Shown: positions 33,554 to 41,954, counted from the stretch's first letter. The stretch: 64,000 nucleotides of DNA from Flavivirga amylovorans (GCF_030540875.1 NZ_JAUOEM010000002.1:1-64000); one strand, 5' to 3'. Translations and numbers: made by a program. Notes: generated by a model from the sequence alone, not told the origin.

Positions 33554-33928
33554 TTGAAATTATATCCATTTATTTTATTTTTTGCTTTCGCTTTAAGACC
33601 TGCATATAATATTGGGTATGTTGCCTATTTTCAATTAAACATAGATTATATTATTGAAACCTATTGTGTTAATAAAGAAAAACCGGAATTACAATGTAAT
33701 GGTAAATGCCATTTAGCAAGTCAATTGGCTGTGAAATCAATTGATGACACTGAAGATCCTTCTTTTTTAGATTCCATATTCGAAGCTTTTATTCCTGTTT
33801 ATTTTCATAAAAACACCTCTCATTTTTCTTTACAGCAACCTCTTTTTTTGGCTAAGAATAATTGGAACTACAACAATACGTTTACTACTTTAGTTAAAGA
33901 TATTATAATTCCGCCGCCTCGGGTGTAA
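33554..33928 (+). CDS. Small membrane-associated protein with a CxGKC motif
   Basis: A 124-residue protein that appears to start at a TTG codon, one codon after an in-frame stop; no ATG offers an alternative without losing the hydrophobic N-terminus. Residues about 1-28 form a membrane helix or uncleaved signal. Then comes Y-C-V-N-K-E-K-P-E-L-Q-C-N-G-K-C-H-L, three cysteines in a Cx8CxGKC arrangement that could bind metal or heme. The C-terminus is Pro-rich (I-I-P-P-P). Located before a TonB receptor and a PepSY protein, it is probably part of a metal (iron or copper) uptake locus. Similar small proteins occur near TonB receptors in other flavobacteria, as far as I recall. Confidence 0.7.
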   Translation: MKLYPFILFFAFALRPAYNIGYVAYFQLNIDYIIETYCVNKEKPELQCNGKCHLASQLAVKSIDDTEDPSFLDSIFEAFIPVYFHKNTSHFSLQQPLFLAKNNWNYNNTFTTLVKDIIIPPPRV

Positions 33929-34016
33929 TACTTCTTTTTTAGACTTTTTATAAGTTATATCTGGTTTTACCAGGTATGGCTCAATATCATTATTTAAAGA
34001 TTAAATAAATGTCAGT

Positions 34017-34112
34017 CTGAGCGCAGTCGAAGACATTAGCCTATGTTTTAATAGCATTTCGTTAAGCTTCGCTAGGTATCTTCAATATAAAATACATTTT
34101 ATATTGAAGATA
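34017..34112. repeat. Dispersed repeat plus a 36-bp palindrome
   Basis: This fills most of the 335-base gap before the TonB receptor. It starts with CTGAGCGCAGTCGAAG (identical to the copy inside gltX) and ends with a perfect inverted repeat of 17-base arms (34077-34093 and 34096-34112) around two bases. The rest of the gap shows no frame or clear promoter. Confidence 0.65.
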
Positions 34113-34263
34113 ATGCTCAATGTGACACAGAATATACCTATTTAGATAATGAGATTGAGATATAGTAAGTCTATTCCATAAATCAAATTCCATATAATCA
34201 GTATAGCTTCATGGATTATATACTGGTTGTATCTAAGATTTAAAATATTAATTAAAACTACAA

Positions 34264-36603
34264 ATGAAAAACATATTGGTACTTGCAACGATGTTTGCAA
34301 GTTTATGCGTGTATACGCAAAACAAATACAACGGAAAAGTTGTAGATGTTAATAATCAACCATTGGCTCAAGCCACCATTCAATCTCAAATTAATTTACA
34401 AAATGCGATCGTCACAGATCGCAATGGTGAATTTTCAATGTCTTTAGAGGGAAACACGTCCGTTATCGTAAAGTTTATAGGCTATAAAACAGTTACCAAA
34501 ACATTATCAAAAGAAGCAAATATTATTGTTCTTGTTTATGATGATGAAGCTTTGGAAGAAGTTGTTATTTCTGCCAGTAGAGAAACTCAAAAACGAAGAG
34601 AAGTTCCAGCGTCCATTTCGGTCATATCATCTAAAGATATTTTAGAAACTAAGGCGCTAGGGATAGACCAGTTAGTAAATGATGTTCCTGGAGTTTTAAT
34701 GTCTACGTCCAGAGCAGCTAGTAACGAGCAACATTTTATGTCTGTGCGTTCTCCAATATCTACCAAATCGTTGTTTTTATATCTTGAAGACGGCTTACCA
34801 ATTCGTCCAACAGCCGTTTTTAATCATAATGCGCTTTTAGAAATGAACGATGTCGCTTTTTCGCGTTTAGAGGTGCTAAAAGGTCCAGCATCCAGTATTT
34901 ATGGAAGTGAAGCCATTGGTGGGAGTTTTAACTTTATTACTAAAAACCCCACCAGAGATTTTTCTGGACATGCCGGATTTCAAATTAATGATATGGGCTT
35001 AACACGCTATGAAATAGAAGCCTCTAAGTATGCTAGTAAAGATGTTGGTTTTTATATTGGCGTGCAATCTATACAGCGTAATGATGGACCAGTACAGCAT
35101 AGCGATTATGAGAAATTTGCATTAACATTTAAGAATGTAAATCATTTGTCATCAAGGTTAAATTGGACGAATGCATTTCATATTATCGATTACCGATCGG
35201 ACATGACAGGATCTATTAGCGAAGCAGATTATTCCGGAGGAAACTATGAAAGCGATCAAACCTTTACCAAACGAGCTGCTTTTTCTTTTAGGTTTAGAAG
35301 TACATTAGATAAAATTTGGAATGCGAATAACAAAACGGCATTCAACTTTGTGTTTAGAAAAAACGAGATGGGACAAACCCCATCGTACCGTATCAGGCAG
35401 TTTAGAAATAGCGGACAATTAACAGGTTTTGGAAGCGGAGAGATTAATGACAATTCATTTTTAAGTGTTGTTGGTTTGGTTCAGCATAAGGTAGATTTCG
35501 ATTTTGCAAATTCTTCCTTAATTGTAGGGTCTTCGATAGACTATTCTCCGCAAGACTATGTAGCCGAAACCATTTCTGTTAGGGTTGATACAGAAACAGG
35601 GCAGAATATAGCCTACACATTAAATACTGGTGATTACATTCTTAATTATGATGCCAGTATTTTAAACTATGCAGGCTATTTTCAATATGAAATAAACCCT
35701 GTCGACAAATTAAAGTTAACAGCATCTTTACGATATGATGGTTTCGAGTATGACTATAATAATTTAGTTGATGGCGTTGCCGGACCAAAAGATTCTAAAA
35801 ATACATACAGCAACGTATCTCCAAAATTAGGAGCGAATTATAATCTGTCTGAAAAAATGGGACTGTATGCTAATTACTCAAACGGATTTACACCGCCGCA
35901 AACATCCACCTTATACCGTAATAGTTTTGTTGGTGTTGGTGGTGATGTGTTCGATTTAAAACCGAGCAGTTACGATAATTTTGAACTGGGCACGTACATC
36001 AGACCATCAAACACTTTAAAAGCAGATGTGGCTTTATATCTTTTAGAAGGCAAGAATACGTTGATTACGTTACGTGATGAAAATGATGAATTTTTTAATG
36101 CCAATGCAGGAAAAACACGTTCGTTTGGTATTGAATATGGTCTTAAATATAAGCCAGTTGAAGCCTTAACCATTAGCCATAACGGAAGTTTTGCGAAGCA
36201 CAGGTATGTTAATTTCTTTGATAGAGGTATTGATTATTCCGATACCGATAGAGAAACTGCGCCTCAGCTTTTAGGAACCTCTAAAATCATTTATAAACCG
36301 CAGGGTATTAAAGGGCTTTTGTTAAGTGTTACTCATGAGATGGTTGGTAAGTATAACACCAGTTTTGAAAATCAAGTTGATAATGGTGATGGCACTTTTG
36401 ATACAGCCATTTACGATGGACACAACGTGTTTAATGCTTTAGTGTCTTATAATGCGAAACATTTTGAAATTTGGGTACATGCACTAAATATTTTTGATGA
36501 ACTGTATGCTGCGAGAGCGAGTTACAACAGATTTAGAAGTGAAAACGGGTATGTGATAGGTAACCCGAGAGCGTTTCATGTTGGCGTGAATTATAAATTT
36601 TAA
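34264..36603 (+). CDS. TonB-dependent receptor
   Basis: A 779-residue outer-membrane receptor: signal peptide (about 1-19), a carboxypeptidase-regulatory-like domain (about 22-97, N-G-K-V-V-D-V-N-N-Q-P-L-A-Q-A-T), the plug domain (about 112-220, with V-P-A-S-I-S-V-I and K-G-P-A-S-S-I-Y-G-S-E-A-I-G-G), and the 22-strand barrel ending in V-N-Y-K-F. There is no SusD partner, so this is a transporter for a metal chelate or similar, not a SusCD system. The next gene is a PepSY transmembrane protein, typical of siderophore or iron reduction systems. The barrel includes H-A-L-N-I-F-D and R-S-E-N-G-Y-V near the end, as in catecholate/ferrichrome-type receptors. Confidence 0.95.
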   Translation: MKNILVLATMFASLCVYTQNKYNGKVVDVNNQPLAQATIQSQINLQNAIVTDRNGEFSMSLEGNTSVIVKFIGYKTVTKTLSKEANIIVLVYDDEALEEVVISASRETQKRREVPASISVISSKDILETKALGIDQLVNDVPGVLMSTSRAASNEQHFMSVRSPISTKSLFLYLEDGLPIRPTAVFNHNALLEMNDVAFSRLEVLKGPASSIYGSEAIGGSFNFITKNPTRDFSGHAGFQINDMGLTRYEIEASKYASKDVGFYIGVQSIQRNDGPVQHSDYEKFALTFKNVNHLSSRLNWTNAFHIIDYRSDMTGSISEADYSGGNYESDQTFTKRAAFSFRFRSTLDKIWNANNKTAFNFVFRKNEMGQTPSYRIRQFRNSGQLTGFGSGEINDNSFLSVVGLVQHKVDFDFANSSLIVGSSIDYSPQDYVAETISVRVDTETGQNIAYTLNTGDYILNYDASILNYAGYFQYEINPVDKLKLTASLRYDGFEYDYNNLVDGVAGPKDSKNTYSNVSPKLGANYNLSEKMGLYANYSNGFTPPQTSTLYRNSFVGVGGDVFDLKPSSYDNFELGTYIRPSNTLKADVALYLLEGKNTLITLRDENDEFFNANAGKTRSFGIEYGLKYKPVEALTISHNGSFAKHRYVNFFDRGIDYSDTDRETAPQLLGTSKIIYKPQGIKGLLLSVTHEMVGKYNTSFENQVDNGDGTFDTAIYDGHNVFNALVSYNAKHFEIWVHALNIFDELYAARASYNRFRSENGYVIGNPRAFHVGVNYKF

Positions 36604-36610
36604 TCATTGT

Positions 36611-36739
36611 GGGGTTTTCTAAAAAGTACTTAGATGTCTGTTCGAGCGCAGTCGAGAACTTTTAAACGTCTTGATAGCTAAGACATCTCGACTGCGCTCG
36701 ATGGGACCATTTAGTTTTTAATACCTTTTAGAAAACCCC
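36611..36739. repeat. Nested inverted repeats between TonB receptor and PepSY gene
   Basis: Outer arms GGGGTTTTCTAAAA (36611-36624) and TTTTAGAAAACCCC (36726-36739) are perfect. Inside are inner arms TCGAGCGCAGTCGAGA (36642-36657) and its exact complement (36686-36701), the dispersed repeat family. The structure may weaken or end transcription between the two genes. Confidence 0.75.
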
Positions 36740-36757
36740 ATTAAACCCTTTTAAACC

Positions 36758-38002
36758 ATGTTTAAAAAAAATCATAAATTAAATCAATGGCTTTGGAAAT
36801 GGCATTTTATAGCAGGCCTTATTTCCTTGCCGTTTGTAATTGTTTTAGCCATTACGGGAGGTATCTATTTGTTTAAAGATACTTACGAAGCACCAAAGCA
36901 AGCACATATAAAAGCGGTTGCCGTTGAAGGCGAAGCCATGTCGTATCAAGAGCAATGGCAATTGGTAAAACCATCCTTACACAAAGCACCTAATACCATG
37001 GTGATTCCCACGGAAGCAAATCAAGCCACCGCGTTTACTTCGGGGATGTTTAGTCATAAAAACAGTGTGTATGTAAACCCATATAAAGGTGAAGTTACGG
37101 GGCGTATTAGCCCAAAAGATTCCGATATGTATACCGTTAGGAAGTTACATGGTGAACTACTGCTGGGTAAATTCGGAACCAAAATCGTAGAACTTATTGC
37201 CAGCTGGCTTTTTGTATTAATTATTACAGGAATTTATGTGTTTTGGCCTGGTAAAAAGGAAGGCATTAAAGGGTTTTTTAAAGTACGTTTTAAACAGGGA
37301 AAACGCATCCTTTTTAGAGATTTGCATACGGTATTTGGGTTTTGGATTTCTGTTTTATTACTCATGACCTTAGCTGGAGGCATGCCTTGGACCGATGTTT
37401 TTGGAGATGGTTTTAAGTGGGTGCAAAAGGTGACCAATACTGGTTTTCCTAAAACATGGAATGCCAGAGGCTTAAAATCGAATGTGGATGGCGAGGCCAT
37501 TTCTTTAGATGATATGGTAACACTTGCCAAGTCCATGAACTTAAAAGGGGAGGTTAGTATAGGGCTTCCAAAAGACGAAAACGGCGTGTATAGTATTTAC
37601 AATACGACATTCGATTTAGGAGCGCAAAAACGGTTTCATTTCGATCAGTATTCGGGAAAACAATTGGTACATCATAATTGGGACGATGTTGGTGTTTTAA
37701 TGCGAGGTCGTATGTGGTTTATGGCATTTCATCAAGGGCAATTTGGCACTTGGAATTGGATTTTAATGATCGTTGTTGCCCTACTGTTAGCTTTTGTAGC
37801 CATTACAGCATTAGTATCGTATTTAAAGCGTAAACCAGCTAAAAAGTGGGGCACGCCAAAAGTACCATCACAGTTTAAAGCGGGCTATGGTGTTATCGGC
37901 TTAATAGTTTTGCTTGGTATTGTGTTTCCGTTGTTTGGTGCTAGTGTTTTGGTTATTTTACTTGTGGAGTTTTTTAGGAATAGGAAGGAAAAAGTTGTCT
38001 AA
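36758..38002 (+). CDS. PepSY-associated transmembrane protein
   Basis: A 414-residue inner-membrane protein of the PepSY_TM family (PiuB-like). Helices lie near residues 12-40 (H-F-I-A-G-L-I-S-L-P-F), 140-162, 185-210 and 335-360, plus a last pair near 380-410. The histidines in W-H-F-I-A-G, R-K-L-H-G-E-L-L, R-D-L-H-T-V-F-G and F-H-Q-G-Q-F may bind heme, as proposed for this family, which is thought to reduce or release iron from siderophores in the periplasm. It follows the TonB receptor, separated by 154 bases of nested inverted repeats. Confidence 0.92.
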   Translation: MFKKNHKLNQWLWKWHFIAGLISLPFVIVLAITGGIYLFKDTYEAPKQAHIKAVAVEGEAMSYQEQWQLVKPSLHKAPNTMVIPTEANQATAFTSGMFSHKNSVYVNPYKGEVTGRISPKDSDMYTVRKLHGELLLGKFGTKIVELIASWLFVLIITGIYVFWPGKKEGIKGFFKVRFKQGKRILFRDLHTVFGFWISVLLLMTLAGGMPWTDVFGDGFKWVQKVTNTGFPKTWNARGLKSNVDGEAISLDDMVTLAKSMNLKGEVSIGLPKDENGVYSIYNTTFDLGAQKRFHFDQYSGKQLVHHNWDDVGVLMRGRMWFMAFHQGQFGTWNWILMIVVALLLAFVAITALVSYLKRKPAKKWGTPKVPSQFKAGYGVIGLIVLLGIVFPLFGASVLVILLVEFFRNRKEKVV

Positions 38003-38017
38003 AAATAAAAACGAAGC

Positions 38018-38115
38018 TGTCATTCTGAGGAGCGCCAAAGCGCGACGTGAGAATCTTTTGAATTTAACCTAAAATTTAACAGATTGCCACAGTCGTAGCT
38101 CCTTCGCAATGACAA
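38018..38115. repeat. TGTCATTC-type dispersed repeat, long copy
   Basis: From TGTCATTCTGAGGAGCG to CCTTCGCAATGACA, with inner GAGAATCT, an imperfect palindrome matching the family seen at 15888, 30797, 44533 and 49738. Confidence 0.6.
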
Positions 38116-38176
38116 GTTCCATTCATGAGATTTCCTGCCTTACTGAAACAAGTTCAGTATAAATCGCAGGAATGAA

Positions 38177-38215
38177 AGAGCCAAAAACACCCGAGAGAAC
38201 GTGTTTTTTGGCTCT
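38177..38215. terminator. Terminator, mainly for the minus-strand gene at 38214
   Basis: AGAGCCAAAAACAC (38177-38190) pairs with GTGTTTTTTGGCTCT (38201-38215), one extra T bulged. It begins at the stop of the minus-strand gene and can also end transcripts from the left. Confidence 0.65.
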
Positions 38216-38552
38216 AGCTATCAACACATAGTACTTTGTTTGCTTTAACACATTGGTCAATATTTTCAATAATCATAATTTCTGTAATCAATTCTCTATT
38301 GTTATAATATATGTCGGGAAGTTGTTTAAAGAATGCATTGAATTCCTTTTTCTCTAAAAGATCTATTTCTATATCGTGGTTTTTACTCAAATAAATGATG
38401 GAGATAACTCTTAGCCCCATTATACAATGCTTTACAACATTGTCTGCCAATCCAGAGTCGTTTAACAATGAAATTAGTGTGGCTATAATGGCGCGGGGTG
38501 GCATTACAAAAGTATCTGGTAATAAATCGGCTACTGTTTTTTCCATGGGCAT
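38214..38552 (-). CDS. Hypothetical protein
   Basis: A 112-residue acidic, helical protein with no domain I recognise. It has no signal peptide or membrane segment and two cysteines near the C-terminus (C-V-K-A-N-K-V-L-C). It starts at M-P-M-E-K-T; the second Met is a possible alternative. The stop lies within a terminator hairpin. It is divergent from the HTH regulator gene (38908), with the structured tract 38640-38830 between them, so the three may form a unit. Frame quality is convincing but function is unknown. Confidence 0.65.
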   Translation of the reverse strand: MPMEKTVADLLPDTFVMPPRAIIATLISLLNDSGLADNVVKHCIMGLRVISIIYLSKNHDIEIDLLEKKEFNAFFKQLPDIYYNNRELITEIMIIENIDQCVKANKVLCVDS

Positions 38553-38639
38553 AGGTGTTACGTTTTTGTTAGTAAAACACAGATTTTAGTTGTCTAAAAA
38601 ATGATGAATGTTTCGTTAAAGCCTATAATGTATGGAAAC

Positions 38640-38830
38640 AAAAAAGGCGTGGAACTCAACTTATTGCACTAGAGGTACTGGTATACCGAGGAACAACAAG
38701 CGAGCTCACGCCCAAAGACGTGAGCATCTTACTTATCTTCTCGTTCCTGTAAAATTACCAGTTTTCTAGCGCGAGATTCAAAGCGAATGCTTCATATATT
38801 TTATTTGAAGAATCGCAAAATTACATAATT
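38640..38830. ncRNA. Unexplained structured tract, possible ncRNA or leader
   Basis: This stretch is clearly richer in GC than its AT-rich flanks but has no frame. It can fold: GGCGTG (38646-38651) with CACGCC (38707-38712), CTC (38655-38657) with GAG (38702-38704), an inner GGTA/TACC hairpin, and an alternative GCTCACG/CGTGAGC stem (38704-38710 with 38719-38725). Two exclusive stems sharing the same bases resemble a switch. I believe similar sequence occurs in other flavobacterial genomes, but cannot check. Strand is undecided. Confidence 0.35.
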
Positions 38831-38907
38831 GATGACAATATAGTAAAATATATATTCATTACAAATTTGTACCGAATAAACTAAGCTATTTTTTCAAATT
38901 TTACAAT

Positions 38908-39279
38908 ATGAGAAAGTATGGTGAAATAGAATTACATCTTTTAAATATTCAAATAGGATGTGTTCTTAGGCTGGCAAGATTAAAGAAAGGTCTATCTCAG
39001 CATAGTCTTTCTTTAATGTTAGGCTCAAACCCTACTATGGTGGGAAGAGTTGAACGATTTGAAAACGTAAGTGGTTGGGATAAAATCTATTTTATAAGCC
39101 AACAATTAGATGTTGATTTTTGTAGCTTATTTATTTTAAAGAGTAAAGGTGATTTATTGTCTATAGTCGAAGCGTCTTTAAAACTTGAAAGTAAACTTAC
39201 TCAAGATAAAAGAGACTATTATACTTTTTTGAAAACAACGATTACAAACAAATATGATTTACTAAAGAAAGGAAGATAA
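38908..39279 (+). CDS. XRE-type helix-turn-helix protein
   Basis: A 123-residue protein with a Cro/C1-type HTH at about residues 18-70: I-G-C-V-L-R-L-A-R-L-K-K-G-L-S-Q-H-S-L-S, then L-G-S-N-P-T-M-V-G-R-V-E-R. The C-terminal 45 residues are helical. Proteins of this size act as small repressors. It sits at the left edge of the REP-rich accessory segment and may regulate itself or the divergent gene at 38214. Target unknown. Confidence 0.85.
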   Translation: MRKYGEIELHLLNIQIGCVLRLARLKKGLSQHSLSLMLGSNPTMVGRVERFENVSGWDKIYFISQQLDVDFCSLFILKSKGDLLSIVEASLKLESKLTQDKRDYYTFLKTTITNKYDLLKKGR

Positions 39280-39298
39280 ATTTAATGGTTTGTGCCCA

Positions 39299-39381
39299 GT
39301 AAATACATCTATCCAATTTACAGTAGCAAAACTTACAAAGTACAAGCCCGATTTATTATGAAACTTATAATTTCTACTCAT
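39299..39381 (-). pseudogene. Truncated 5' copy of the RAYT transposase gene
   Basis: On the minus strand the first 27 codons after the ATG (39379-39381) repeat the start of the intact RAYT gene at 40395 with few changes (M-S-R-N-Y-K-F-H-N-K-S-G-L-Y-F-V-S-F-A-T-V-N-W-I-D-V-F-T). Similarity then stops abruptly. The homology also continues upstream of the start, through the REP hairpin at 39440-39468. Confidence 0.7.
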
Positions 39382-39439
39382 AGCTCTAAAATACAAAAAG
39401 CTCTTCTAAAATGTTTTATTGTTTTTCGCTCATTGTTGA

Positions 39440-39789
39440 CGCCACTAAACACAGTTTAGCGGGAGCGGTGTTTATTACTCTTATATCTGCCTAAATATAA
39501 GAAGTTTATTTAATTTATTGACAGATTTACCCTGCTACAGCCAGTTTGCAACTGGTGGCGAGAAACAGATAATTATCTTATTTTTTCTTTCTTACTATTA
39601 ATATCAGTCAATATTGGTATATGATTAATACAACTAAAAATATAAGAGGGTGGTACTTTCATCTAACGACAGTTTACAACAGATCGCATAAAACAATAAC
39701 CATTATTCTTACTCTTATCTCCACAAGTTAAAAACTTGCGGTAGCAAACATATTATTCTCCGCTACCGCTAAACTGTGTTTAGTGACTA
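39440..39789. repeat. REP-like hairpins 1-4
   Basis: Four copies lie here: 39440-39468 (CACTAAAC-aca-GTTTAG, then CGGGAGCGG), 39535-39563 (CAGTTTGCAACTG, then GTGGCGAG), 39719-39746 (CAAGTTAAAAACTTG, then CGGTAGC) and 39760-39789 (minus orientation of the first type). Copies 1 and 4 face each other across a 300-base tract. The block 39541-39745 is repeated at 41648-41845. This fills the 558 bases between the HTH gene and RAYT. Confidence 0.75.
39481..39529 (+). repeat. 49-bp direct repeat, left copy
   Basis: Forty-nine bases from TTATATCTGCCTAAATATAA to ATTGACAGATTTA are identical to 44381-44429. The two copies are 4.9 kb apart, in the same orientation, and bracket the RAYT gene and three cargo genes. 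Confidence 0.9.
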
Positions 39790-39837
39790 CAGACTAACTA
39801 AAAATTAACCAATTAGAATATTGTATTAATTCAAAAT

Positions 39838-40395
39838 TTACCCTATAAAACCAACCGAATCTATCTCCAAAACCGTATTATCATCTTGAAAATTTCTTGC
39901 ACTTGAATATTTCCAATCTATTGGGTTTGTTACAAATCCACTTTCTACTGGATTTTGATGGATGTAATCTATTTTTTGTTTTATAACTTTTTCACTCCAC
40001 AATTCTATTGGTTTATTATGATGTTGCCAAAATTGATATTTACTTCTTGTTGCATTCTTTTTCCCTGCGCGCTCAAACATCCATAACAACCACTCTTTTC
40101 TACTCTCTTGAGAATTATTTTCTATAGTTTCTATTAATGTCCTCGCTGTATGTTTTTTAAAATCCCTTATCAGTCCTGATGGATCTTCATATGCCGACCT
40201 AAATATTAAATGTATATGACTCGGCATAAAGCAATACGCATAAAGTTCCATACCTTTCTCCTTTCTGCAATAATCTACACTTTTCGACAAAACATCAAAA
40301 TAAATTTGTCTAGTAAATACATCTATCCAATTTATTGTAGCAAAACTTACAAAATATAAACCCAATTTATTATGAAATTTATAATTTCTACTCAT
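39838..40395 (-). CDS. REP-associated tyrosine transposase (RAYT)
   Basis: A 185-residue Y1/IS200-like single-strand transposase of the RAYT type. It shows the HUH-type pair in M-P-S-H-I-H-L (H60, H62) and the catalytic tyrosine in K-I-D-Y-I-H-Q-N-P-V (Y144), followed by the usual E-S-G-F-V and W-K-Y-S-S-A. RAYTs move or maintain REP hairpins. I use the ATG at 40393-40395; 5 more codons could be read upstream. It is flanked by REP hairpins in opposite orientation (39760-39789 and 40450-40480), the standard REP-RAYT-REP arrangement, and a truncated copy of its 5' end lies 1 kb away. Confidence 0.92.
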   Translation of the reverse strand: MSRNYKFHNKLGLYFVSFATINWIDVFTRQIYFDVLSKSVDYCRKEKGMELYAYCFMPSHIHLIFRSAYEDPSGLIRDFKKHTARTLIETIENNSQESRKEWLLWMFERAGKKNATRSKYQFWQHHNKPIELWSEKVIKQKIDYIHQNPVESGFVTNPIDWKYSSARNFQDDNTVLEIDSVGFIG

Positions 40396-40447
40396 AGTTC
40401 TAAAATACAAAAAGCTTTTGTAAAATATTTTATTGTTTTACTCACTG

Positions 40448-40530
40448 CTAACGCCACTAAACACAGTTTAGCGGGAGCGGTTTTGCTGGTAATCTTTACC
40501 ACTACTAGTTTAAAAACTAGTGATAGCGAA
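40448..40530. repeat. REP-like hairpins 5 and 6
   Basis: Copy 5 (40450-40480) has CACTAAACACAGTTTAGCGG and GAGCGG. Copy 6 (40498-40530) has CTAGTTTAAAAACTAG and GATAGCG. Between them lies TTTTGCTGGTAATCTTTACC (40481-40500), found again at 41962-41981 in the end of the protease gene. Confidence 0.75.
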
Positions 40531-40595
40531 GCTTTTTTCACGTCTTGAATTGGATTCCATTTAAGTCCTATATCTTGTAATTTAATGGTTTGTTG

Positions 40596-41594
40596 TCAGC
40601 TTTTTTTTACCCCAAGGATTGCAGCCATACGGTCAAGTTCGATTTTTCTATCTGCACTCCTTTTTCTGTAGCTTTTTAATTTTTCATACAGTTCTAAATA
40701 AACCTCTTCCTCCCTATCACTAAGAAAATTCATTTGAACATATGGTAATTTAGGATTGGAAATATCGGATTTCAAATACATGAAGGTATCTCGAGCTTCG
40801 TTTCTTATTAGGGCAAACGGTATGTTATCACTAGTTTCAACTTTATAATTTTTTGAAGGACAGAAATATATTTCGCAGCTTGAACTGTCCTCGTCAAGAG
40901 CATCAACAAACCTTTGTACCAATGTTTTTAAATTTGCATAGTACATACTTGTTTTATCTTGCATTAATTCTTCGTCCACAACAAAGTATCTTTCAATAGA
41001 AACCTTTCTTCGCGCAGCCTGTAGATTCGTTAAAAGAAAACTCTTACGGTATTTCTTAGGAACTCCTGGGAAATTCTTTATTAGCTCACTGTCTTTTTTG
41101 TCATTAAGCCAGATATCAATTGTTGTAACAGTTCTATATATATCACCACTCCTAAGTATATCTAGGGCACTTCTAAAGATATACATAAAATACATTCTTG
41201 AATTCAAACAGAATTGTTTGTACTCACCGTTTGACATATAGTTATATTTGTCAAGTTCAACTCCAAACCTGTAATCTATAAGTCGGAGTTTATATAAATC
41301 TGTATTTTTATTTAGTTTAGAGGTTAAAGAACGAATCTTTCCAGCTTGTTTTTTCAATTCTCTTTTGATCGTTAATACGGGAAGCTGACTTTCCAATCTT
41401 TTACGATTAATGTATGCTATAAATGGAATAATTAGGATAAGAAGAATAGTTAGAACGAGTGAGGTCTGGATAAAGGTTAGTCCAAGGTCCTGGTTAAGAA
41501 ATTTGGTCAATGCTATAAAACCAACCACAAGAGGCACTAAAACCTTTGCAGTTTTCCAAGTATCCTCATTGAAGTGTTTTTTGAAAAATTCCAT
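40596..41594 (-). CDS. Unknown protein with two N-terminal membrane helices
   Basis: A 332-residue protein. Two hydrophobic helices (about 16-34 and 41-62) form a hairpin, then a charged coiled-coil-like stretch (about 66-100) and a cytoplasmic domain of about 220 residues that I do not recognise. Notable segments are Y-R-F-G-V-E-L-D-K-Y and S-C-E-I-Y-F-C-P-S-K and F-A-L-I-R-N-E-A-R-D-T-F. The shape (TM hairpin plus cytoplasmic sensor or effector domain) recalls proteins of anti-phage systems, but no motif supports this. It lies inside the 39.5-44.4 kb repeat-bounded segment, between the RAYT gene and the metalloprotease gene, with REP hairpins on each side. Confidence 0.75.
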   Translation of the reverse strand: MEFFKKHFNEDTWKTAKVLVPLVVGFIALTKFLNQDLGLTFIQTSLVLTILLILIIPFIAYINRKRLESQLPVLTIKRELKKQAGKIRSLTSKLNKNTDLYKLRLIDYRFGVELDKYNYMSNGEYKQFCLNSRMYFMYIFRSALDILRSGDIYRTVTTIDIWLNDKKDSELIKNFPGVPKKYRKSFLLTNLQAARRKVSIERYFVVDEELMQDKTSMYYANLKTLVQRFVDALDEDSSSCEIYFCPSKNYKVETSDNIPFALIRNEARDTFMYLKSDISNPKLPYVQMNFLSDREEEVYLELYEKLKSYRKRSADRKIELDRMAAILGVKKS

Positions 41595-41640
41595 TTATAG
41601 TTCGTTTAGTTGCTGATAACAATTGCCTGTATCTGCTTCC

Positions 41641-41950
41641 GCTCCCGCTAGTTTAAAAACTAGTGGAGAGAAACAGATAATTATTTTATTTTTACTTTTA
41701 ATACCAACCAATGTTGGCATGTAATTAATACAATTAAAAAGATAAAAGGGGTGGTACTAACATCAAATAGCGGCTTACAACTGGTCGCATAAAACAGAAC
41801 CATTATTCTTACTTTATACCCACAAGTTAAAAACTTGCGGTAGCGAACATATTATTCCCGATTGGGAATAAATTCTATCAAAAAAATCAATCTTAGTTAC
41901 GGGTTTCTGTAATAGCTGCTAATAATTGTATAAAACTTCTTTTATTATGT
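41641..41950. repeat. REP-like hairpins 7 and 8 and long direct-repeat blocks
   Basis: Copy 7 (41641-41672) has GCTAGTTTAAAAACTAG and copy 8 (41819-41847) has CAAGTTAAAAACTTGCGG. The 41648-41845 block repeats 39541-39745, and 41866-41950 repeats 42968-43052 (both near-identical). This explains the whole 360-base gap. Confidence 0.75.
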
Positions 41951-41954
41951 TTTT

